Assembly: GCA_003584895.1 (NCBI GenBank)
Contig: QVQF01000165.1
Coordinates: forward strand, 1 to 44,527
Source of the DNA: Methylococcales bacterium
Lineage (GTDB): Bacteria; Pseudomonadota; Gammaproteobacteria; Methylococcales; Methylomonadaceae
Reading direction: 5' to 3'
Length of the DNA: 44,527 nucleotides
Part shown: in pieces, positions 1 to 7,827 of the stretch
Numbering within the stretch: the first letter of the stretch is position 1
Layout: every line of letters starts with the position of its first letter
Position numbers and translations under genes: made by a program
Notes under the pieces: model-generated
Database searches by the model: none
The model's input: only the letters and a program-made list of their open reading frames with translations
Told to the model about the DNA's origin: nothing

Positions 1-105
1 GTCGATTATTTGTTAACATCACTAACAATCGCTACAAGCACCCACACAAATTATTTTGATCATATTTTTAAAGAGCGTGGAGCGAAAGCCCCGTTGAGTC
101 GACCT
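1..105 (-). promoter_or_regulatory. rRNA operon leader with boxA (16S rRNA gene off the left edge)
   Basis: Read on the minus strand, the DNA after the P2 promoter contains GCTCTTTAAAAA (65-76), close to the boxA antitermination core TGCTCTTTAACAA, followed by TGTGTGGGTGCTTG (35-48), which resembles the conserved gammaproteobacterial stretch between boxA and 16S rRNA. In known rRNA operons boxA recruits NusB/NusE so that RNA polymerase reads through the long untranslated RNA. No mature 16S sequence is seen, so that gene should begin within a few hundred bases to the left. Confidence 0.82.
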
Positions 106-133
106 ATTATACAGAGCCGATTCAGCTTGTCAA
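106..133 (-). promoter_or_regulatory. rRNA promoter P2 (sigma-70)
   Basis: Minus-strand TTGACA (128-133), 16 bases, TATAAT (106-111). Both hexamers match the consensus perfectly. With P1 upstream and boxA downstream this is the classic tandem arrangement of a ribosomal RNA operon. Confidence 0.85.
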
Positions 134-196
134 CTCCGTGTCGACTTTTATTTCTCAACCCAGAATCAAGTTTTCCTCAACCCCAAGTAGCCGGCT

Positions 197-224
197 ATTA
201 TATCAACCTCAGCCATCTTGTCAA
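197..224 (-). promoter_or_regulatory. rRNA promoter P1 (sigma-70)
   Basis: Minus-strand TTGACA (219-224), 16 bases, TATAAT (197-202). It is a second perfect-consensus promoter about 90 bases upstream of P2 with the same 16-base spacing. The A/T-rich stretch just upstream (about 225-260) could act as an UP element. Bases 250-397 hold no gene I can support. Confidence 0.82.
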
Positions 225-397
225 TCTTCCTTTTCAACTTATTTACTAGTTACACTTAAACGTTTCGACATTACCTCGCACACCACTTTTGCATATGCAT
301 GAGGAACTATGCCTGAAGGAATCAAAACAATTAAAATCATTAGCGACCTTCTCATTCTTTCTGTTTTTTCGACTTACCTTAATTCAGCATATAAACA

Positions 398-817
398 CTA
401 CAATTTATATAGAAGATCATTTTCTTTATCATCTTTCGACTTGCCCTTACGATTATCTTGATCCATTCGTTCCTTGCCAAATTTTGCAATCATTTCTTCC
501 CAGCTAGAATACCCTTCATAACCCTTATATCCTGCTTGTTTTCGTTGTTCATATATTTCCTTCCCTAATGCAATAATTTCATTAGGTTTTTTACCATCAA
601 CTACAGAAAGAAACTCCTTATCATCTTTTTTTGCATCCCTTATTGTCCAAAAAGATACTTCAAACTCAATTCGTGCGTCTGTAGACAATCGATTTTTTAT
701 CGCCTTTACTGATCTATAGGCTGTTTTAGTATTATGTCCATTAACTTCCTCTCCCTTACCGCAAGCCAACAATGTAGCACAACCTAAAACAAGTAATAAT
801 GCAGGTAGTTTTTTCAT
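398..817 (-). CDS. small lipoprotein, possibly DUF6694-like
   Basis: A 139-residue protein with a lipoprotein signal: Lys-Lys near the N-terminus, a hydrophobic run, then LLAC with the lipidated Cys at residue 19. The mature part is hydrophilic, predicted helical and very charged, ending in a Lys/Asp-rich tail (about residues 116-135). The central stretch with DGKKPNEII resembles the small DUF6694-type lipoproteins, but I am recalling that pattern and have not searched it. The ATG start is supported by GAGG eight bases upstream. The gene stands alone between the rRNA promoters, which read the same way, and the divergent GTPase genes. Function unknown; a periplasmic or outer-membrane-anchored location is expected. 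Confidence 0.72.
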   Translation of the reverse strand: MKKLPALLLVLGCATLLACGKGEEVNGHNTKTAYRSVKAIKNRLSTDARIEFEVSFWTIRDAKKDDKEFLSVVDGKKPNEIIALGKEIYEQRKQAGYKGYEGYSSWEEMIAKFGKERMDQDNRKGKSKDDKENDLLYKL

Positions 818-908
818 AAAGATAACCTCGAAGCTGTATGTAGATTCATGTTATGGTATTTATAACGTTAGATCATTAAACAAAGTAAAATGATCGGATA
901 TTATAACC

Positions 909-2663
909 TTGAGCTATGCTTATATGTTGGAATTTATTCAATTATTAAATCTGCGCTACCAAACAATTTTAGGTCAATCAAACAACGATGCCTATAAAGT
1001 CAAATTTCAGCAACGCATTGAGCAACTACTCTTAACTGAAGCCTTTTTACGAAAGGGTCGACTCATTAATACTTCACCCAAGCAACCGCTCAACATTGCC
1101 CTATTAGGCCCTACACAGGCAGGCAAAAGCACCATTACTAATGTCCTTCTAAATAATAACTCGGCAGAAGTAAGCCCATTAGCAAGCTATACAGTACAGC
1201 CCCACGGTTTTTGTTATCAAATTACCATTGATGCTTGCGCTGGATTACAAAATTATTTTGGCCGCTTCCAACAACTACAACAATCAGATATTTCAAAAAA
1301 TCGCTACGACTGCTACTCGCTAAACGAAGTTACCTCAAACGCTCCTTTATTACCTAACTGCATACTTTGGGACACCCCTGACTTTGACTCCATAGACTCA
1401 TCAACTTATCGAGAAGGTGTTCTAAGAACTGCAGCTTTGGCTGATATTGTTATTATAGTTGTTAGTAAGGAAAAGTACGCCGACCAATCTGTTTGGGATA
1501 TGGTAACTATGCTTGAACCTTTACATCAACCCACAATTATTTGTTTAAATAAATTAAGCGAAGGCACTGAAGAACTACTAATTAATTCTTTAAAGGAAAA
1601 ATGGTTGCTAGCTAGGACAGATAATTTCCCTGATATAGTTCCTTTAATTTATCAAAAACAATCTGGCACACCTATCTGGCCCAAAGATCAACAAACACTA
1701 CTTAGAAAATTAGCTAAGCAAATTGATTACAAAAATCATGCTAAATTCGAACAAGATCTTCTAAAAAAATATTGGCAAGAGTGGATAGAGCCTATCATTG
1801 CTGAACATAAAGCTTTAACCAATTGGAAAGAGCTAGTCGACATTTGTATTTGTCATGCTACAGAAAATTATCAAAGTGACTATTTAGACCATCCTCATCA
1901 TTATGATACCTTTCAAAAAGCTCTTGCTGAACTGCTTAATTTATTAGAAATACCGGGCTTTTCCAGAATACTAACTGGCGTACGCAAAACAATTACTTGG
2001 CCAGCAAGGCAAATAATTAAATTTGGACGCAAGAAGCCACTTATCGCCGACAATAGCCAGGAGTTAACTTTATTAAATCAGCTTGCCGAACATGTTTTAA
2101 TACAACTAGCAGATAAGTTACTTGATTACGCAGAACAACCTCATCAAAGGTTTTGGTGGAAAGAATTTAGTCGCCTGTTACGTAGTCAACGGCAAAATAT
2201 TCTTGAGGACTTTACTTATGCTGCAAAAGAATACCATACCTCATTCCAGCAGGATGTCGAAGAAACGGCGCAACACTTATATATCAAGCTGCATGAACAT
2301 CCTTTCTTATTAAATAGCTTACGCGCAACTCGGATTACGGCTGATGCAGCAGCTATTGCCTTTACCTTACATATGGGAGGCATAGGAATACATGATTTTA
2401 TTTTTGCTCCAGCAATACTAACAATTAATGCCCTCTTAGCAGAAAGTGCTTTAGGTAATTATTTGCACAAAAGCGAACATAACTTAAAAAAACATCAATA
2501 TAATACCGTGAAACAGTCTCTCTTTATTGACAGCATTAGCTTAAAACTTTTAGAACTACCGAATCAATTATCGACAACAAACTATTTCAACATTTCGCCT
2601 GCTCAGTTAATCGCCGCAGCAAATAAACTTAACGAAAAACAACATGGACTACGACTACTCTAA
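909..2663 (+). CDS. dynamin/Era-type P-loop GTPase, first of a tandem pair
   Basis: A 584-residue protein with a GTPase domain near the N-terminus: P-loop GPTQAGKS (67-74), a candidate switch Thr at about 95, G3 DTPD (155-158) and a G4-like NKLS (214-217). The G4 lacks the usual Asp of NKxD, so nucleotide specificity may be relaxed. After a long, mostly helical region comes a Gly/Ala-rich hydrophobic stretch (about 479-516) that could be a membrane hairpin or paddle. This layout (G domain, helical stalk, hydrophobic segment) recalls bacterial dynamin-like proteins, but the exact family is not recognised. The start is either TTG at 909 or ATG at 924; neither has a strong ribosome site. The 3' end overlaps the next GTPase gene by 20 bases, suggesting coupled translation and a hetero-oligomer. 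Confidence 0.85.
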   Translation: MSYAYMLEFIQLLNLRYQTILGQSNNDAYKVKFQQRIEQLLLTEAFLRKGRLINTSPKQPLNIALLGPTQAGKSTITNVLLNNNSAEVSPLASYTVQPHGFCYQITIDACAGLQNYFGRFQQLQQSDISKNRYDCYSLNEVTSNAPLLPNCILWDTPDFDSIDSSTYREGVLRTAALADIVIIVVSKEKYADQSVWDMVTMLEPLHQPTIICLNKLSEGTEELLINSLKEKWLLARTDNFPDIVPLIYQKQSGTPIWPKDQQTLLRKLAKQIDYKNHAKFEQDLLKKYWQEWIEPIIAEHKALTNWKELVDICICHATENYQSDYLDHPHHYDTFQKALAELLNLLEIPGFSRILTGVRKTITWPARQIIKFGRKKPLIADNSQELTLLNQLAEHVLIQLADKLLDYAEQPHQRFWWKEFSRLLRSQRQNILEDFTYAAKEYHTSFQQDVEETAQHLYIKLHEHPFLLNSLRATRITADAAAIAFTLHMGGIGIHDFIFAPAILTINALLAESALGNYLHKSEHNLKKHQYNTVKQSLFIDSISLKLLELPNQLSTTNYFNISPAQLIAAANKLNEKQHGLRLL

Positions 2664-4251
2664 TTTAGTTAAAAAAACCCAGGCCTGGACTAATCAAGCT
2701 CATATATTAAACTGGATTAATAATGATATTATTACCCAGCTACGTGAACTTGACACTCCCACGTCAGAAACCTTATTTTCAACAGACGACATAGAATCAA
2801 GACCTCTTATAGTTGCCTTTATGGGCGGCACAGGGGTTGGAAAAAGTACATTACTTAACCGACTTGCTGGCAAAGCCATTGCTAAAGCAGGTGTCGAGCG
2901 CCCTACATCCAGAGAAGTTACTTTATTCCATCATCAAAAAATCACCATTCAACAACTTCCGAATTCATTACCGCTTGATGCAACTAACATTTGCCAGCAT
3001 CATGATGATTTACAAAAGAATATTGTTTGGATTGACATGCCTGATTTTGACAGCACTGAATCTAGCAATAAAAAATTAGTGCAACAGTGGCTACCTCATA
3101 TCGATGTGCTAATTTATGTAGTCAGTCCTGAACGGTACAAAGATCAAAAAGCATGGCAATTATTGCTTTCAGAGGGCTCGCAGCATGCTTGGCTATTTGT
3201 TTTAAATCAATGGGACAGAGGCCAGCAGGAACAATATAATGATTTTAATCAGCAACTTCATAAAGCTGGCTTTGTTAAACCCATCATTTTCAAAACAGAT
3301 TGTGTCAATTATCCACAATCCGATGAGTTTTCAGCACTAGAAGACTACATAACATCGTTATCAACAACTCATATAATTAATCAACTTGAACAACATGGCA
3401 CACAAGCTCGTAAGCTTGATTTAAGACAACAATTAATCTCTATTAAAAGCTCATTAGGCACTAGTCAAACCGTACAAAAAACACTTGACCTTTGGCATAC
3501 TCAATGGTTGCTTACAAACAAATTACTCAAAGAGGGTCTTGCTTGGCCCATGCAAAATCTTGCAGCTTATTCAGCCGAACACGCCACTGATGTAATAAAG
3601 CCAGAGACTAGCCCCTATTCTTCTCTTTGGGATAACTGGGCCGAAAGTCGTTTTGACGATGCTCTTAATGAATTTATTATTACAATCGACCAGCTAGAAA
3701 TCCCTGTTAGCCCATTTAAAAGAAACCTACAATCAATACGAAAAAATGCGCCTATAATCATCGAAACGCAAACCGAATTAGCGACTAGACTCGCATTAAT
3801 AAATCCAGGCAATGTATTGCAACGTACCTTTTTAAAAGGCACGCGCTTATGCGAACTCATATTGCCAATACTAGCTATGACATGGGTTGGTTATAAAGTA
3901 TTTATGGGATATTACACTAGTAATTTGTTAGAAAATCACTACCTAGGCATCGATTTTGCTATACATAGTGTATTACTAATCTCTTTAACTTGGCTTATAC
4001 CCTTTTTTATTCTAAAAAAAGCACAGCCTTCCCTAAAAACCAGTGCACTAAAAGGCCTCCACAAGGGATTACAACGCGCGCTTAACATCATAGAGAGTGA
4101 CGTTTCATTTGGCATTTCAACTATCATCGAACAACACAAAGCTCAATTAAATGAACTTTCAGCACTTATTGACCTTTGCAACACAAATACACTAGACCAA
4201 AATCTATCTATTAAAAGCGACAGCCCTTTAGTTCGAATGTTGATGAAATAA
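2644..4251 (+). CDS. dynamin/Era-type P-loop GTPase with two membrane segments, second of the pair
   Basis: A 535-residue protein. Motifs: P-loop GGTGVGKS (61-68), switch-I candidate Thr88 in ERPTSREV, G3 DMPD (131-134) and G4 NQWD (188-191). It shares with the upstream GTPase the unusual G3 context PDFDS, so the two are probably anciently duplicated, but it keeps the Asp in G4. Two hydrophobic segments lie at about 403-425 and 440-460, so it is likely an inner-membrane protein with its GTPase domain in the cytoplasm. Its ATG lies inside the end of the preceding gene. A TnpB fragment begins directly after its stop codon. Membrane remodelling, stress response or phage defence are possible roles for such proteins, but nothing in the sequence picks one. 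Confidence 0.87.
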   Translation: MDYDYSNLVKKTQAWTNQAHILNWINNDIITQLRELDTPTSETLFSTDDIESRPLIVAFMGGTGVGKSTLLNRLAGKAIAKAGVERPTSREVTLFHHQKITIQQLPNSLPLDATNICQHHDDLQKNIVWIDMPDFDSTESSNKKLVQQWLPHIDVLIYVVSPERYKDQKAWQLLLSEGSQHAWLFVLNQWDRGQQEQYNDFNQQLHKAGFVKPIIFKTDCVNYPQSDEFSALEDYITSLSTTHIINQLEQHGTQARKLDLRQQLISIKSSLGTSQTVQKTLDLWHTQWLLTNKLLKEGLAWPMQNLAAYSAEHATDVIKPETSPYSSLWDNWAESRFDDALNEFIITIDQLEIPVSPFKRNLQSIRKNAPIIIETQTELATRLALINPGNVLQRTFLKGTRLCELILPILAMTWVGYKVFMGYYTSNLLENHYLGIDFAIHSVLLISLTWLIPFFILKKAQPSLKTSALKGLHKGLQRALNIIESDVSFGISTIIEQHKAQLNELSALIDLCNTNTLDQNLSIKSDSPLVRMLMK

Positions 4252-4254
4252 TGA

Positions 4255-4437
4255 TTTTTAACATGCTCGTGCTGTGGCTTGATTAGCCAAAGTAGTCCGA
4301 AAGGTAGAGCAGGTTTGCGAATAAGAGAATGGACTTGTGCCGAGTGTGGCACTACGCATGATAGAGATATCAATGCAGCAAAGAACATTCTCGCGCTTGG
4401 GCATAAGCGTCTAGCAGTAGGAATCCCCGTCCTTTAG
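4255..4437 (+). pseudogene. tnpB: TnpB (IS200/IS605 or IS1341 type) C-terminal fragment
   Basis: About 60 codons in one frame, opened by an in-frame TGA at 4252-4254 and closed by TAG at 4435-4437. The peptide has the C-terminal signature of TnpB: CSCCG, REWTCAECG and HDRDINAAKNIL, that is the four-Cys zinc ribbon and the last RuvC-type Asp (in HDRD). Full TnpB proteins are about 350-450 residues; the N-terminal helical part and the first two catalytic acids are missing, so this is a remnant. It starts at the base after the GTPase stop codon, which suggests that the deletion joined the two. Confidence 0.85.
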
Positions 4438-4454
4438 GGCGGGGAGGATGTCAA
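4421..4454 (+). mobile_element. right end of the TnpB element (candidate omega-RNA 3' scaffold)
   Basis: A GC-rich hairpin overlaps the TnpB stop codon: CCCCGTCC (4425-4432), loop TTTA, GGGCGGGG (4437-4444), eight pairs including one G-T. It is followed by AGGATGTCAA. This is the standard right-end form of IS200/IS605-family elements, where TCAA is a typical end. In active systems the same DNA encodes the 3' end of the guide RNA, and the bases just beyond (about 4455-4474) would be the guide. No left end was found. The rest of the gap to 4626 shows no gene. Confidence 0.7.
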
Positions 4455-4626
4455 CTCGTCCTGCAGTGTATTAAGAAGTACCTTATAAAAAAATAACTCA
4501 ATATTGCACAATTTGGTTTCATGATTGAGCACTTAGGAATACCATTACGTGCGAGTGTTTGGGAATACATAAAAATAATTATCCCTGTCAATCACTCTAA
4601 CCAAAACATTTAATCGAGACGACTCA

Positions 4627-5859
4627 ATGGAAACTTATTTACCTCTTTTCAAAACCATATTTGCCGACTGGGTGCAATTAACAATAAACGAACCTTTATA
4701 TGCTGGAACACTAGCATTAATAGCGTGGTTACTGTCAGCATGTCTTTACAACATTAAGATCGCTTTTTTAAATAGACAATCTACTGCCAGAGAAAATGCT
4801 CGAATTGATGCCATCAATCAACTTAGTTCTGCACAATTACAAATGCAGGATATGCAGCAAAAACTCATTGAGAACAGTGAACAAATAAAAAAAGATCAAG
4901 AATGGAGTAAAAATGAAACAGGACGTGCCGCAAAATTAGAAGATCAGTTACAGGATCGAAACAAGCAAATAGCCGCTATTATTCAATCTTTCTCAACTAG
5001 CTTTGATCTTGGTGAACGCCCATTACCCCTAACTGAAGACCTAAAAGCAGAAAGTTTATGGCAACAATTTGATAGGACTATCCATTTATTAATCACTCGA
5101 TTACGCAATGAGCAAGAAACGAAGGCTGAATTACAAATAGCTCTTAAAGCTGAAACACTAAAAAGCACTGAAAATGAAGCGGCCATATCTAGACTGCAAT
5201 CAGGCATAGCCGCCCAAACCATTAAAATAGCTAACTTAGAACGCCTATTAGAAGAGCAAACATATACCCTACAGCAACAAGATCATGCACAACTGGTATT
5301 AGAACAAAGCTTGGTAAATAAACAAGTAGAAGTAGTCCAGAACAATAAAGAAACAATCTCCTTTTCAGTTGATAGCGAACCTTCTAATAATGAGCCTCTG
5401 ACTACTGCACCGCCTGAAATTATTGCTTCTACTGATCTCATTAGCGAACCCTTACCAACAACAATTACAAGTACAACTAAACCCACATTGAGCGAAGAAA
5501 TTACTGCACTACCACCTATCAAGTCCTCGAAAAACCAGCTGGGGAAATTCAAGAACCTTTTTGAAAAAACCTTGAAAAAGAAAGCAATTACCACACCAGA
5601 AATTATTACAGGTCAACAAACTGATTCGGTTATTCAACAAGTACAATTAGAGATAGCACCTGAGCCTGCGGCTATTAAGCTATCTAAAAGCCCACTTAAG
5701 AAAATGAAATACTATTTTGGTGAGGCAAAGCAAATCACAGAAACTAAACTCGACATTACTGAAGCCGCATCGGCACCACTAGTGACAGAGCCAGAGCCAA
5801 ACAGCTCGGCTAAACTCTCATTTGGTAAACTTAAAAGTTTAATCAGTAAATTGCCATAG
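4627..5859 (+). CDS. membrane-anchored coiled-coil protein with three basic C-terminal motifs
   Basis: A 410-residue protein not recognised as a named family. A single hydrophobic segment (about 25-47) is followed by long heptad-like, Gln/Glu/Lys/Leu-rich helices (about 50-125 and 155-245), so a coiled coil in the cytoplasm is likely. The C-terminal third is low-complexity (Pro, Thr, Glu) and holds three copies of a short basic amphipathic motif: NQLGKFKNLFEKTLKK (303-318), SPLKKMKYYFGEAK (355-368) and KLSFGKLKSLISKLP (396-410). It follows the GTPase pair on the same strand, separated only by the TnpB remnant, so it may once have been the third gene of that operon. GAGA seven bases before the ATG is a plausible ribosome site. 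A scaffold or adaptor for the GTPases is a guess. Confidence 0.8.
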   Translation: METYLPLFKTIFADWVQLTINEPLYAGTLALIAWLLSACLYNIKIAFLNRQSTARENARIDAINQLSSAQLQMQDMQQKLIENSEQIKKDQEWSKNETGRAAKLEDQLQDRNKQIAAIIQSFSTSFDLGERPLPLTEDLKAESLWQQFDRTIHLLITRLRNEQETKAELQIALKAETLKSTENEAAISRLQSGIAAQTIKIANLERLLEEQTYTLQQQDHAQLVLEQSLVNKQVEVVQNNKETISFSVDSEPSNNEPLTTAPPEIIASTDLISEPLPTTITSTTKPTLSEEITALPPIKSSKNQLGKFKNLFEKTLKKKAITTPEIITGQQTDSVIQQVQLEIAPEPAAIKLSKSPLKKMKYYFGEAKQITETKLDITEAASAPLVTEPEPNSSAKLSFGKLKSLISKLP

Positions 5860-5897
5860 GCTCTTAATTAAAACAGTAAACCCACAGCGACTTCGCT

Positions 5898-5973
5898 CAT
5901 ATAAAATAATCCACAGACTTGATGATTTTTACACTAACGTAAGTGAAGACTCTAATCTGTGGACTTTTATATG
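5898..5973. terminator. long imperfect inverted repeat between convergent genes, probable bidirectional terminator
   Basis: The left arm CATATAAAATAATCCACAGA (5898-5917) pairs with TCTGTGGACTTTTATATG (5956-5973). The arms match over CATATAAAA and TCCACAGA with one short internal loop. It lies between the 3' ends of the coiled-coil gene and cmoA, and the A/T-rich outer arms can supply a U-run in either direction. Confidence 0.6.
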
Positions 5974-6014
5974 TGGCCAGCTACTCTAAAACACTTCTGA
6001 ATTATTGTAGTCGT

Positions 6015-6755
6015 TTAACCCTTAACGGCTATTAAACAAGAAAAATTAAACCATTGAAAATAAGTACCACAGCGTGCAAAGCCTGCTCGCGCCAATATTT
6101 GATAGTTTTCATCTAAGCGATATGGAATTAATACATTTTCTAATGCTTCTCTTTTTCGCTGATTTTCAAGATCAGTGTATCCACTTTGAGACTTTTTAAA
6201 TTGCAGATAATGATCAATGTACAAGCGGTTCAGTAATGGATCATTATCCAGCGTTTTCTCAGATAATAAGAGCACTCCACCCGGCCTTAAAGCATCATAA
6301 ATTATTTTTAGTACCGATTCTCTATCGATAGGTCGAACAAACTGCAACGTCCAATTAACGATAACTACATCACAAGCAGGTATCTGCGGCAATCGATTGA
6401 TATCAGCAACTACCAATGATGCTCGACCTGCCCCTATCTGCTCAGACAATTTCTCACGTGCCTTATCCAACATAGACTCGGCATTATCATATCCTATAAA
6501 TCGAGTACTCTTAGGGCACAGTGGATGCTGACTTAGAACATCGATAGTGGTTCCCGTAGAACAACCTAAATCACAAACAACGCCATCCTGTTCAGGCAAA
6601 AAACTCATCACTAAATCGGATTGTATTCGTTGAATCTCATTATAAAAAGGCACGCTACGCGATACCATATCATCGAAAACCTTAGCGACCCGCTCGTCAA
6701 AAGTAAAATCTTCCACACGATCAGTCTGTTGAAACACTTTATCTTGTTCTTTCAT
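6015..6755 (-). CDS. cmoA: carboxy-S-adenosyl-L-methionine synthase
   Basis: CmoA converts S-adenosylmethionine and prephenate into carboxy-SAM, which CmoB uses to make the 5-oxyacetyl group of cmo5U at tRNA wobble position 34. The protein shows the family features: the N-terminal FTFDERVAKVFDDMVSRSVP block, the SAM-binding DLGCSTGTT motif, and a length of about 246 residues, as in E. coli. An in-frame ATG at 6806 would add 17 residues with no family counterpart, so I prefer the ATG at 6755 (MKEQDKVFQ). The usual partner cmoB is not next to it. It lies 96 bases downstream of the sugar-transfer operon and could be co-transcribed with it. Confidence 0.93.
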   Translation of the reverse strand: MKEQDKVFQQTDRVEDFTFDERVAKVFDDMVSRSVPFYNEIQRIQSDLVMSFLPEQDGVVCDLGCSTGTTIDVLSQHPLCPKSTRFIGYDNAESMLDKAREKLSEQIGAGRASLVVADINRLPQIPACDVVIVNWTLQFVRPIDRESVLKIIYDALRPGGVLLLSEKTLDNDPLLNRLYIDHYLQFKKSQSGYTDLENQRKREALENVLIPYRLDENYQILARAGFARCGTYFQWFNFSCLIAVKG

Positions 6756-6851
6756 GTTATGCCATTTTGTCACTGAACATGGGTTGCTTAAAGCTATGCA
6801 TGGCAATTAACTATACACAGCTAGTACCATTAATAATGAACCTTAAGTACA

Positions 6852-7814
6852 TTATTTTTTTTCTTTATTAATACCGACGCTAGCTTTCACTAAATAATGC
6901 GGCCTAGCCTTAACTTCTTCATAAATCTTAGCAATGTATTCACCAATAATTCCTAGACTGATCATGATAAAACTTCCAATCAATAACAAACAAATAATGA
7001 TGGTTGCAAAACCTGAGACAGCCTGACCTTGAATTAATGACCATAGCGCCTCGCTGGCCACAAAAAAACCTAGAATTAGCGTTGTAATACCTAAGAATGT
7101 CACAATCCGCAGAGGTAATGATGTGAATGAAGTCAGCGCAGTAATCGCCAACTCTAAAAGCTGCCAGAACGACCATTTACTTTCGTCACCTTGACGACTA
7201 GCCACGTCAAAATAAATATACTCCTCTGAAAAACCCAACCAACTAGTCAGGCCACGAAAGAATCGTTCTCGCTCAGGTAACTGATGAACTATGATATCGA
7301 CAATCTCTCTGTCCAATAATTTAAAATCGGATGAGTTTTTAACATTGATGCCACCCAAACCAGAGATCATTTGATTGATGCAATACGCAGCAGCTCTTTT
7401 AGCCGCAGAATCTTCTTCTCGACTACGCTTAACGGCATGGACGATCTGAGCGCCTGCACGCCATTTATCAAGCATTTCAGGAATAAAACTAGGCGGATGT
7501 TGCAAATCAGCATCGATAATAATGACCGCCTCACCCATAGCATGAGCTAGCCCTGCCAACATAGCCGCTTCCTTGCCAAAATTTCGACTTAACGATAAGC
7601 CTTTAATTCTAGGCTCATATTTAGAAAGCTCACATATTTGCTGATACGTTTGATCATGACTACCGTCATCTACGACAATTATTTCCCATGCGCTTTCACA
7701 AGCATTTAAAATGCCTGCGATATGGGTTATGGCCGCGCTAATACCCTGATTTTCGTTATAAGCAGGAATCACTGCACTGATGATAGGCTTGTTTTCTGAG
7801 GTCATTAAGGTCAT
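6852..7814 (-). CDS. GT2 glycosyltransferase of the DPM1/ArnC/GtrB type
   Basis: A 320-residue protein with a GT-A domain starting VIPAYNE (about 15-21), VVDDGS (47-52) and the metal-binding DADLQ (101-105). Two C-terminal hydrophobic segments (about 232-252 and 265-290) place it in the inner membrane. Enzymes of this type move a sugar from a nucleotide donor to undecaprenyl or polyprenyl phosphate on the cytoplasmic face. Upstream in the same direction are a ChbG/HpnK-type deacetylase (13 bases away) and a GtrA-ArnT fusion, the parts expected downstream in such a pathway: deacylation, flipping, and periplasmic transfer. The sugar is unknown; aminoarabinose-like modification is possible, but no arnA or arnB is present. 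Confidence 0.88.
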   Translation of the reverse strand: MTLMTSENKPIISAVIPAYNENQGISAAITHIAGILNACESAWEIIVVDDGSHDQTYQQICELSKYEPRIKGLSLSRNFGKEAAMLAGLAHAMGEAVIIIDADLQHPPSFIPEMLDKWRAGAQIVHAVKRSREEDSAAKRAAAYCINQMISGLGGINVKNSSDFKLLDREIVDIIVHQLPERERFFRGLTSWLGFSEEYIYFDVASRQGDESKWSFWQLLELAITALTSFTSLPLRIVTFLGITTLILGFFVASEALWSLIQGQAVSGFATIIICLLLIGSFIMISLGIIGEYIAKIYEEVKARPHYLVKASVGINKEKK

Positions 7815-7827
7815 AGCTCTCGTTAAT

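Noticed and set aside
10-249. Open frame of 79 codons on the plus strand at the left edge
   Set aside because: It lies wholly across the rRNA promoters and boxA on the other strand; the DNA is explained by those sites.
289-507. Open frame of 72 codons on the plus strand
   Set aside because: Half of it is antisense to the lipoprotein gene, and it has no ribosome site or recognisable protein pattern.
5283-5594. Minus-strand open frame of 103 codons within the coiled-coil gene
   Set aside because: It is antisense to a long, well-formed gene and shows only biased Val/Ser composition mirroring the low-complexity coding strand.
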